From: Candidatus Woesearchaeota archaeon
Lineage (GTDB): Archaea > Nanobdellota > Nanobdellia > Woesearchaeales > WJKV01
Reading direction: 5' to 3'
Assembly (NCBI GenBank): GCA_019322855.1
Contig: JAHWIA010000003.1
Coordinates: 1 to 20,718 of the forward strand
DNA: 20,718 nt
Shown here: piece after piece, positions 1 to 6,742 of the stretch
Layout: each line of letters starts with the position of its first letter
Numbering within the stretch: position 1 is the first letter of the stretch
Notes under the pieces: generated by a model
Database searches by the model: none
Told to the model about the DNA's origin: nothing
The model's input: the letters and a program-made list of their open reading frames with translations, nothing else
Position numbers and translations under genes: made by a program

Positions 1-1
1 C

Positions 2-532
2 ATCATCAGCCTGCGCAATGCAAAAATAAAGATAAAGAGTATGGGAGACCAGATAAAAGTTGATAAGAATAAGAAAGTCATCCCTGTGATGGTTGTGGGC
101 GATCTTTTCAGAATACTTGAACCAGAAGCCAACCAGCACATTTTCAAGAAGCTGGGAGAATATGACATCCTTCCTTACAGGAGCTTTTACCTGAGCCAGC
201 ATCTGAGAAAAGCAGGAAATATAGGACCCTGGGGCAAAAGAAGTTTTAAATATAGATACAAATTCGCACAACCATACATAGAGAAAAAGATGGCAATAGG
301 AACCTTGGTTGCGGTGGGAGATACTGTGAAAGAATTGAAGGAAAAGAAAGTCAAGGGCATCATACATCTGTACAATTTCACCTGCATGCCTGAGATCGTG
401 AATTCGGTCATATTCAAGAAAATAGCAAAAGATTTCAATGTTCCATTGTTGAGCCTTGTCTCGGGCGAGCATGAATTGGTCGCGCATCAGGACACAAGAA
501 TAGAGGCATTTGTTGATTTATTGAGAAAATGA
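2..532 (+). CDS. 2-hydroxyacyl-CoA dehydratase D-component-like protein, 3' part (partial at left edge)
   Basis: The reading frame is open to the left edge (frame starting at base 2), so the ATG at 41 is probably internal and this is the C-terminal ~176 residues of a longer protein. The pattern EPEANQHIFKKLGEYDILPYR, followed by HLYNFTCMPEIV, then PLLSLVSGEHE and TRIEAFVDLL, is the usual C-terminal half of the HgdB/YjiM-like family, including the Cys near the C-terminus. Family members are cytoplasmic iron-sulfur proteins of 2-hydroxyacyl-CoA (or benzoyl-CoA) dehydratase/reductase systems that need an ATP-dependent one-electron activator. The next gene is that activator and overlaps by 4 bases (ATGA), so the two are probably translationally coupled. 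The substrate cannot be read from the sequence. The protein could instead belong to the large activase-related (DUF2229) group, whose biochemical role is unclear. Confidence 0.75.
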   Translation: MISLRNAKIKIKSMGDQIKVDKNKKVIPVMVVGDLFRILEPEANQHIFKKLGEYDILPYRSFYLSQHLRKAGNIGPWGKRSFKYRYKFAQPYIEKKMAIGTLVAVGDTVKELKEKKVKGIIHLYNFTCMPEIVNSVIFKKIAKDFNVPLLSLVSGEHELVAHQDTRIEAFVDLLRK

Positions 533-1467
533 AGAAAGCATACCTTGGATTGGATACAGGAAGTGTAAGCTGCAATATCGCAGTTGTTGATGATAAAGAA
601 GTAATCTATAGCTCTTATGCAAGAGTGCAGGGCAAACCAATAGAGACATTGCAAAAAGAGTTCAAGAAATTGAAAAAGAAACTTTCTGATGTCAACATAG
701 AAGGAGTCTGCTGCACAGGAAGCGCGAGATTCCTCATGGCAAACATCATTGGAGCAGATGTTGTGAAAAACGAGATCACAGCCCATGCTACAGGCACTGT
801 GTTTTTTGTACCTGATGTGAGAACGATCCTGGAGATTGGCGGACAGGACAGCAAGATAATTTTAGTGAAAGACGGTTCTGTTATTGATTTTGCAATGAAT
901 ACTGTATGTGCTGCAGGCACTGGAAGCTTTCTTGACCAGCAGGCAGTGAGATTGGGACTTGCGATCGAAGATTTCGGGGACGAAGCACTAAAGAGTCTGA
1001 AAGAAGTCACGATCAGGGGAAGGTGCGGCATCTTTGCAGAAAGCGATGTCATAAATAAGCAGATAATGGGACATAAGAGAGAAGACATCATCAACGGTTT
1101 GTGCAAAGCATTGGTGAGGAATTACATGAACAATGTGGCAAAAGGAAAGACGATCGAGGATCCCGTAGTGCTGCAGGGAGGAGTCGCTGCGAATAAAGGC
1201 ATAAAGAAGGCTTTTGAAGAAATTCTTGATAAAAAGATCACAGTTCCCAAGTATCACAATGTGATGGGCGCAGTAGGCGCAGCATTGATTGCGAAAAATG
1301 CCAAGGTAAAGCAAACAAAGTTCAAAGGACTTGATATATCAGACAAAAAGTTTAATGTGGATTCGTTCGAATGTCTTGACTGTCCTAACAGATGCGAAGT
1401 TGTCAAGCTTTCAGAAGGAGACAGGCATGTCGCGCACCTAGGAAGCAAGTGCGGAAAATATGAATAG
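529..1467 (+). CDS. BadF/BcrA/HgdC-family ATPase, dehydratase activator with Cys-rich tail
   Basis: 312 residues of the ASKHA-fold activator family. ATP-binding segments are visible: LDTGSVSCN (8-16), GGQDSK (104-109) and the GGVAANKG loop (217-224). The two cysteines that coordinate the single [4Fe-4S] cluster at the homodimer interface are C127 (in NTVCAAGTG) and C166 (in GRCGIFAESD). In this family ATP hydrolysis drives low-potential electron transfer to a 2-hydroxyacyl-CoA dehydratase, and the partner gene lies directly upstream with a 4-base overlap. Classical activators are about 260 residues. This one has roughly 50 more, with C282, C285, C289 and C308 (CX2CX3CX18C), a likely extra metal or Fe-S site resembling the start of DUF2229 in giant fused activases. 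The gene ends two bases from the convergent gene on the other strand. Confidence 0.85.
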   Translation: MKKAYLGLDTGSVSCNIAVVDDKEVIYSSYARVQGKPIETLQKEFKKLKKKLSDVNIEGVCCTGSARFLMANIIGADVVKNEITAHATGTVFFVPDVRTILEIGGQDSKIILVKDGSVIDFAMNTVCAAGTGSFLDQQAVRLGLAIEDFGDEALKSLKEVTIRGRCGIFAESDVINKQIMGHKREDIINGLCKALVRNYMNNVAKGKTIEDPVVLQGGVAANKGIKKAFEEILDKKITVPKYHNVMGAVGAALIAKNAKVKQTKFKGLDISDKKFNVDSFECLDCPNRCEVVKLSEGDRHVAHLGSKCGKYE

Positions 1468-1469
1468 AA

Positions 1470-2150
1470 TTATTTAATCTTTCTTACCTTACGTCTTGTG
1501 ATTCTTTCTGGTTTCTTTTTCTTTGGCCAGCAGTACTTGTGCAATGCCATCAAAATGGTGCCTAGTGCAGCACCAAGAAGGTTATTGATAAGATCGTTCA
1601 TTGTATTGTACCAACCGCCGACAGTGATCTCTATATTCCTCTCTACTTGTTTGTCCATGGAAACATCTCCTGTGCCGAACTTCAAACCTCCTTCGCCTTC
1701 TCCCAAGATAAGATAACCTACATATTCAACATTCTCTACTGCAGAGCCTATTCCGAGTGTGGCGAAAAATACCAGCAGTATCAAGACCAGAGCCTTGAAA
1801 CTGAATTTCTCGCTCATGTGCGGACTCAATATGTGAAAGAAGAATATCGCAACTATCAAAAATGGAAAGAAATGCGTGACATAGTCCCACGGAATGCCGA
1901 TAGGAGATACATTATACCATCCAAAAACTCCAAGACTGTGCACCATGCAGGAAAGTATCAATGCGATGAATAAAGGAGTGTTCAATCTTAATTTTTCATA
2001 GAATTTATAGAAGCCTATCAACAATAAGATAAAAGCAATGCTTTCATAATAATAAGCCTTGATACCTAACAAAAAATCAAGAAGAATTATGAGTAGAAAT
2101 AATGCTATTCCTATAAATAATATGTATTTCGTATACCTCTTTTTAGCCAT
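1470..2150 (-). CDS. DUF2238/YjdF-like polytopic membrane protein
   Basis: 226 residues with about six hydrophobic segments (roughly 8-28, 33-52, 58-77, 91-108, 119-136, 186-204) and a Lys/Arg-rich C-terminus that should stay cytoplasmic. The spacing of WDYVTHFFPF (88-97), an acidic pair ENVEY (139-143) and WYNTMNDLINNLLGAALG (180-197) matches the conserved polar residues of the DUF2238/YjdF membrane family as I know it. The function of that family is not established. This is the last gene of the minus-strand run, 8 bases after the Lys-rich protein gene, and its stop lies two bases from the convergent activator gene. A link to the chromosome-related genes upstream is only positional. Confidence 0.6.
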   Translation of the reverse strand: MAKKRYTKYILFIGIALFLLIILLDFLLGIKAYYYESIAFILLLIGFYKFYEKLRLNTPLFIALILSCMVHSLGVFGWYNVSPIGIPWDYVTHFFPFLIVAIFFFHILSPHMSEKFSFKALVLILLVFFATLGIGSAVENVEYVGYLILGEGEGGLKFGTGDVSMDKQVERNIEITVGGWYNTMNDLINNLLGAALGTILMALHKYCWPKKKKPERITRRKVRKIK

Positions 2151-2158
2151 TGTAAAGA

Positions 2159-2680
2159 TTATCTTCTTTTTCTAGCAGGCTTCCTTTTCGGAATCTTCCG
2201 TTTCCCTATCTTTCTTTTCACAGCAGACTTTTTTCTTGTAGTTGCTTTCTTTTTCTTTGTTGCCTTCTTTCGTACAGGTTTTCTCTTGACAGCCTTTTTC
2301 CTGACAGGCTTTCTCTTCTTTATCTTCTTTCCAGAAGGTTTCTTTTTGCTTTTCTTTCCTGCTGCCTTATTCTTAGTGCCTGATAACTTGCTTCTTGGTT
2401 TTTTCTTTAATGGCCTCTTTCTTTTGACTTTCTTTGCAGTTCGTCTTTTCATTTTTCTTAACGGTTTAATTTCCCTTTCATTAATACTTTCATAAGTGTC
2501 TCCTTTTAGTGAAGGAATAACAAAGGTCTTTTCCTCATCCCGATTATAACCCAGCTCTATCCCTTCTTCAAACGGATCTACACTGTCAGATGCGATCTCA
2601 TCGTTTGGCAATTGTCTTATGAAATTAACTTTCTTTTTCTTTTTTCTTGGTGTTTTCTTGATCCAGGTGAAGATGCCCAT
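2159..2680 (-). CDS. Histone H1-like lysine-rich basic protein
   Basis: 173 residues from the ATG at 2680. A longer frame could start at 2704, but a strong GGAGGAG ribosome-binding site ends six bases before the 2680 ATG, so 2680 is preferred. The N-terminal half is mixed (MGIFTWIKKT, then an acidic stretch 27-50). From about residue 72 to the end it is almost only Lys, Arg, Pro, Ala, Thr and Ser, like the tail of histone H1 or bacterial HC1/AlgP-type proteins. KRKPVRKKA occurs twice in tandem (122-130 and 132-140). Such tails bind nucleic acid non-specifically. The gene starts one base after the gyrA stop, so it is almost certainly co-translated with gyrase subunit A, consistent with a nucleoid role. 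A ribosome- or RNA-binding role is equally compatible with the composition. Confidence 0.7.
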   Translation of the reverse strand: MGIFTWIKKTPRKKKKKVNFIRQLPNDEIASDSVDPFEEGIELGYNRDEEKTFVIPSLKGDTYESINEREIKPLRKMKRRTAKKVKRKRPLKKKPRSKLSGTKNKAAGKKSKKKPSGKKIKKRKPVRKKAVKRKPVRKKATKKKKATTRKKSAVKRKIGKRKIPKRKPARKRR

Positions 2681-2681
2681 T

Positions 2682-5162
2682 TTATTCTCCTCCATTAGTA
2701 TCATTATTTTCTACTTCTTCGCTCACGAACTTCGCAGCAGCGACAACCTTGTCTCCTGCTGACAACCTCATCAACCTGAAGCCCTGTGTCGCTCTTCCTA
2801 TCCTACTGACACCGCTCGCGCTTGTTCTAATAATTATACCTTTCTTACTTATAAACATTATGTCTGCCTCGTCAGTAACACCAAGAATCATCACTACATT
2901 GCCGTTCCTTTCACTGGTCTTTATGTTGGTAACACCCTTTCCGCCCCTGAAGATCTTCCTGTACTGATCCACAGCTGTTCTTTTTCCATAACCATTCTCT
3001 GTGATTGTCAATATATCCTTGCCAGGCTGTGCAACTATCATGCCTATTACTTTGTCTTCCTTACCCAGTTTGATGCCCCTGACACCTTTTCCGCTCCTTC
3101 CTATCGGCCTGACATCCTTTTCACTGAAACGGGCAGCCATGCCGCCTGCAGTTCCTATCATTATCTCATCATCGCCTGTTGTGAGTTTCACTTCGACCAA
3201 TTGGTCCTTCTCTTCTAAAGTGATTGCTATGATGCCTCCTCTTCTTGGCCTGCTGTATGCGTTCAAAGCTGTCTTTTTTATCAAGCCATTCTTTGTGACT
3301 GCGACAAGATTCATGTCTGGCAAAAACTCGCGTACTGGGATTACTGCTGCAATATATTCTTCCTTCTTCAACGGCAATAAGTTGACAATAGGTTTTCCTC
3401 TTGCCTGCCTGCTTCCTTCTGGAAGTCTGTAAACCTTTAGCCAGTGCACAATGCCTGTATTTGTGAAACACAATAAGTACGAATGTGTAGATGCGACAAA
3501 AAGGTCCTGGACAAAGTCTTCATCCCTCATTCCTGTCGCCCGCACACCTTTTCCTCCTCTCTTCTGCTGTTTGTAAGTGTATAATGGCATTCTCTTGATA
3601 TAGCCTTTGTGCGTTCTGGTCACGACCATCTTTTCTTCTTCAATCAATGCCTCATCTTCAATATCCTCTTCAATCTCAACATCTGTGATCTCTGTCCTTC
3701 TTTCATCGCCATACTTTTCTTTCATCTCTTCTGTCTCTTCCTTGATGACATTATAGATCAATTTCTCATCAGAAAGCAAGGTTTCCAGTTTCTTGATCAA
3801 TTCCAAGGTCTCTTCAAGATCCTTTCTTAATTTTTCCTGTTCAAGACCAGTCAATCTCTGAAGTCTCATCTCGAGCACTGTCTTTGCCTGTATCTCTGAC
3901 ATGCCATAGTTTTGCATCAAGCCGTCCATTGCAACCTTGGCATTGGCAGCTTCCTTAATTAATTTGACAACAGGATCTATATTGTCCAATGCAATCTTCA
4001 ATCCTTCAAGCTTGTGCGCTTTTGCTTTTGCTTCTGCAAGCTCGAACTCTGTCCTTCTTGTCACGACTTCTTTTCTATGCTTGATGAAGTGCTTCAACAA
4101 TTGTTTAAGATTGAGGGTCTTAGGTTCGTTATTAACTAAAGCCAGCATATTGCTTCCGAAAGTAGTCCTTAACCTGCTGTATTTGAATAATTGGTTCAGG
4201 ACAACGTCATTGCCGACTGTGCCTTTAAGGACAAATACAATCCTCATACCTTCCTTGCTGCTCTCGTCCCTGATATCAGAGATGCCTTCGATCTTTCCTT
4301 CCTTGACAAGAGCTGCGATCTGTTCGATCAATTGAGACTTGTTCACTTGGTAAGGTATTTCTGTGACAATGATACGTTCTTTTCCTTTCTTTTCTTCTAT
4401 CTCAGTCTTTGCCTTGACAACTATCCTTCCTCTGCCAAAAGCATAAGAATTCCGGATACCGTTCCTTCCACAGATTATTCCTGCTGTTGGAAAATCAGGA
4501 CCTTTGACTATCTTGTTCAGCTCATGAATTTCCATGTCTGGCTTATCGATGAGAGCAATAACTGCATCTGCGACCTCGCTTAAGTTGTGCGGAGGAATAT
4601 TGGTTGCCATTCCTACTGCTATACCAGTGCTTCCATTGACCAAGAGATTAGGTATCTTGCTCGGCAGAACACAAGGTTCTTTCAGATGCTCGTCATAATT
4701 AGGAACAAAATCAACAGTATCCTTCTCAATATCAGCAAGCATCTCTTCTGCAGATCTCGCCATCCTTGCCTCTGTATATCTCATTGCTGCTGGCGGATCT
4801 CCGTCAACAGAACCGAAATTACCCTGGCCGTCAACCAGAGGATAACGTAATGAGAAATTCTGCGCCATCCTGACCAAGGAATCATATATCGCCAGGTCGC
4901 CGTGAGGATGGTACTTACCCATACAATCTCCCACGATTCTTGCGCTTTTCTTATAGGATTTGTTATGACCGAGACCTAAGTCGTGCATAGAGAACAAAAC
5001 CCTTCTATGGACGGGTTTCAGGCCGTCCTTTACGTCAGGCAAAGCCCTGCTCACTATGACGCTCATTGCATAATCCAGGAAACTTTCCTTCATCTCATTG
5101 GCAATAGGCCTGTCTGTGTGCTTTTGTTCTTCTTCCTTAGGTGCTTCTACTTCAGTAGCCAT
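2682..5162 (-). CDS. gyrA: DNA gyrase subunit A
   Basis: 826 residues, full length for GyrA. The breakage-reunion domain contains [17 protein letters not shown] (38-54), the quinolone-region segment [12 protein letters not shown] (83-94) and the catalytic tyrosine Y129 in [11 protein letters not shown] coiled-coil tail and gate follow (about 370-480), then an acidic linker (491-510). The C-terminal beta-pinwheel starts with the GyrA box QKRGGKG (533-539), the motif that lets gyrase wrap DNA and supercoil, and several blade repeats with RGG/GRSGKG-type turns follow. With GyrB it introduces negative supercoils. No gyrB lies in the window, so the partner is encoded elsewhere. The gene follows scpB by 19 bases and precedes the H1-like gene by one. 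The position matching E. coli S83 is Leu (L90). No clear Shine-Dalgarno precedes its ATG. Confidence 0.97.
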   Translation of the reverse strand: MATEVEAPKEEEQKHTDRPIANEMKESFLDYAMSVIVSRALPDVKDGLKPVHRRVLFSMHDLGLGHNKSYKKSARIVGDCMGKYHPHGDLAIYDSLVRMAQNFSLRYPLVDGQGNFGSVDGDPPAAMRYTEARMARSAEEMLADIEKDTVDFVPNYDEHLKEPCVLPSKIPNLLVNGSTGIAVGMATNIPPHNLSEVADAVIALIDKPDMEIHELNKIVKGPDFPTAGIICGRNGIRNSYAFGRGRIVVKAKTEIEEKKGKERIIVTEIPYQVNKSQLIEQIAALVKEGKIEGISDIRDESSKEGMRIVFVLKGTVGNDVVLNQLFKYSRLRTTFGSNMLALVNNEPKTLNLKQLLKHFIKHRKEVVTRRTEFELAEAKAKAHKLEGLKIALDNIDPVVKLIKEAANAKVAMDGLMQNYGMSEIQAKTVLEMRLQRLTGLEQEKLRKDLEETLELIKKLETLLSDEKLIYNVIKEETEEMKEKYGDERRTEITDVEIEEDIEDEALIEEEKMVVTRTHKGYIKRMPLYTYKQQKRGGKGVRATGMRDEDFVQDLFVASTHSYLLCFTNTGIVHWLKVYRLPEGSRQARGKPIVNLLPLKKEEYIAAVIPVREFLPDMNLVAVTKNGLIKKTALNAYSRPRRGGIIAITLEEKDQLVEVKLTTGDDEIMIGTAGGMAARFSEKDVRPIGRSGKGVRGIKLGKEDKVIGMIVAQPGKDILTITENGYGKRTAVDQYRKIFRGGKGVTNIKTSERNGNVVMILGVTDEADIMFISKKGIIIRTSASGVSRIGRATQGFRLMRLSAGDKVVAAAKFVSEEVENNDTNGGE

Positions 5163-5168
5163 TTTAAT

Positions 5169-5186
5169 AATAATTCAGGAATTATT
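5169..5186. repeat. Perfect 8-bp inverted repeat in the scpB-gyrA gap
   Basis: AATAATTC, two bases, then GAATTATT: a perfect palindrome occupying most of the 19-base gap between scpB and gyrA and overlapping the scpB stop codon. It sits just before the gyrA ATG, where a Shine-Dalgarno would be expected but is not seen. It could be an operator, an RNA hairpin that sets gyrA translation, or chance in AT-rich sequence. Confidence 0.4.
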
Positions 5187-6123
5187 TCTTTTTCTTTTTC
5201 TGCTTTGTTTCTGCAGATTTCTGCTGTTTTCTTGCTTCTTTTTCCTGTCTTGCTTTTTCTTTCTCAAGCCTCTTTTTTTCTCTCTCTTTCTCTCTTTTTA
5301 TCTTTTCCTTTTCTCTCTGTTTTCTTTTATCTTCCCTTTCCTTTTTTCTTTGTTCAATCTCTTCTTTCTTCTTTTTCTTTGCTTCTTCAATAGCTTTCAA
5401 CCGTTTCTCTTCTTCCACCCATTCTGGAAGCGGTTCTTCTGAACCCTGCATGTCGACTTCTGCAGCATGCTCTATGTTCTCGACTTCCTGCTCCATATCA
5501 TCCATGCGCTCATTCATCTCTTTCTGGGTCTTTTCTCTTTCCTTCTGATACACCTTCAGTGCTTCTTTTTCTTTCTCTCTTTCAGCTTCAAGTTTTTCCA
5601 GCTCTTTTTCTCCGTCGAGGACTTCCTGCTCATCTTTCTTGAACTGGTCAAACATTTCTTTGATCTCTTTTTTCCTTATATCGAAATATTCAAAGAATTT
5701 TTGGGTTATCTTAAGTTTTCTGGTCCGTCCATAACGTTCCTTTGTTATGAAACCCATGTCTGCTAATTCCTTGATGTGTTCGTAAGCATTAGTCGTTCTC
5801 TTTTTGATTATGTCTGATTGAAGACAATTGGGTTGTGAGTAAGCGATCATCGCCAAAGTCTCCATTGCCTGAGTGCTCAGGTCTGTCTCTACCACGAGAT
5901 TCTTTACAAGATCAAGATATTTTTCCCGTATATCGAACTTCCACACACTTTCTGCCCCTGTAATCATCAGGGCGCAGTCTCTCTGTGCATATTCTTCCTG
6001 CAACTGCTTCAATGCTTCCTTGATAGGGCCTTCCTGCGCATTGCACAATCTAGCGATTTCATCAGTCCCTATCTTTTTTCCGACAGCAAACAATATTGCC
6101 TCAACCTTGTTCTTTAGTGTCAT
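5182..6123 (-). CDS. scpB: ScpB-like segregation/condensation protein with long charged helical tail
   Basis: 313 residues. Residues 1 to about 150 match the SMC-ScpB family, a pair of winged-helix domains: KVEAILFAVGKKIGTDEIA (6-24) opens the first, and ETLAMIAYSQPN (88-99) with ADMGFITKERYGRTRKL (121-137) marks the second. ScpB dimers bind the kleisin ScpA in SMC condensin complexes, which compact and segregate chromosomes. Typical ScpB is about 180-200 residues. Here a coiled coil (about 150-225) and then a Lys/Glu/Arg-only stretch (about 238-313) are added, the latter looking like an ER/K single alpha-helix. The gene overlaps the upstream gene by 23 bases and is followed by gyrA. AAGGTG lies 10 bases before the start. 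No ScpA is recognisable nearby. Confidence 0.82.
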   Translation of the reverse strand: MTLKNKVEAILFAVGKKIGTDEIARLCNAQEGPIKEALKQLQEEYAQRDCALMITGAESVWKFDIREKYLDLVKNLVVETDLSTQAMETLAMIAYSQPNCLQSDIIKKRTTNAYEHIKELADMGFITKERYGRTRKLKITQKFFEYFDIRKKEIKEMFDQFKKDEQEVLDGEKELEKLEAEREKEKEALKVYQKEREKTQKEMNERMDDMEQEVENIEHAAEVDMQGSEEPLPEWVEEEKRLKAIEEAKKKKKEEIEQRKKEREDKRKQREKEKIKREKEREKKRLEKEKARQEKEARKQQKSAETKQKKKKK

Positions 6124-6742
6124 CTTGAAATTTCACCTTTTTTGTAAGATTTAATTTTCCATCTTTTTCTTCAATTTCTCCTCTTTGTAAAAGGACCGTG
6201 AGATAGTCATTGAATGACTGTTCATCAATACCTATCAGCTTGTGCAACTGCTCTTTTGTCTCTGCCTGCGTGCTCAAATGGGATAAAATATTGTACCGTA
6301 TGATCGCTGCCTGCCTCTTTGACATCAATGTCTTGAAAGCATTGCCTTCTTTTGCAATCCTGTCTGTGGCGTGCAGTCTTGCCTGAAATTCATTGAACCA
6401 GTTCGATAGGAAAGCATTCGATATCGTGATGTTCTCAGGCTCTATGACCTCGATAGAGCTCGGCAAAAAAGTGTACATGAAATCAAGCAACGGATCTCTT
6501 TTCTTGAACAACATCTCCATCTCTGCGAATGTTGAAAACAGACCGTTCTTCTGTTCTTTTGTATCATATATCTTTGATTTGAAAAGCTTGATGTCCCTAA
6601 GGTTCTTGCATTTCTCAACAAGATCCTTGATCGCCCTATCTACGTATTCTTTAGGACCGCCTAGTATCTCACAGATAACTCTGCAGTACATACCGCCCTT
6701 GTCAACCGCTTCCTTTATCTCTAAATTGTTTACCGTTTCCAT
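6101..6742 (-). CDS. Unrecognised conserved-looking protein with C-terminal winged-helix-like region
   Basis: 213 residues, soluble, with no signal peptide or membrane segment. I do not recognise a named family. The N-terminal part (about 18-110) alternates strands and helices (GGMYCRVICEILGGPKEYV, then FLPSSIEVIEPENI) and could be a ferredoxin-like alpha/beta fold. The C-terminal part (about 143-205) looks like a winged helix: helices in RQAAIIRYNILSHL and TKEQLHKLIG, then a hairpin RGEIEEKDGKLNLT. It overlaps the upstream lamin-tail gene by 13 bases and scpB by 23, so the three are tightly coupled. It occupies the place scpA usually takes next to scpB, but lacks clear kleisin sequence features, so I do not call it ScpA. 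Confidence 0.7.
   Translation of the reverse strand: METVNNLEIKEAVDKGGMYCRVICEILGGPKEYVDRAIKDLVEKCKNLRDIKLFKSKIYDTKEQKNGLFSTFAEMEMLFKKRDPLLDFMYTFLPSSIEVIEPENITISNAFLSNWFNEFQARLHATDRIAKEGNAFKTLMSKRQAAIIRYNILSHLSTQAETKEQLHKLIGIDEQSFNDYLTVLLQRGEIEEKDGKLNLTKKVKFQDDTKEQG

Noticed and set aside
41..532. ATG at 41 as the true start of the first gene
   Set aside because: The frame is open to the window edge and the domain content is only the C-terminal half of the family, so the start lies outside the window.
5098..5766. Long Phe/Leu-rich ORFs on the plus strand opposite scpB and gyrA
   Set aside because: They are the complement of Lys/Glu-rich codons; poly-hydrophobic shadows with no promoter.
6101..6742. 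Calling this gene scpA
   Set aside because: Position and a winged-helix-like end fit, but the N-terminal half does not look like a kleisin helical domain.
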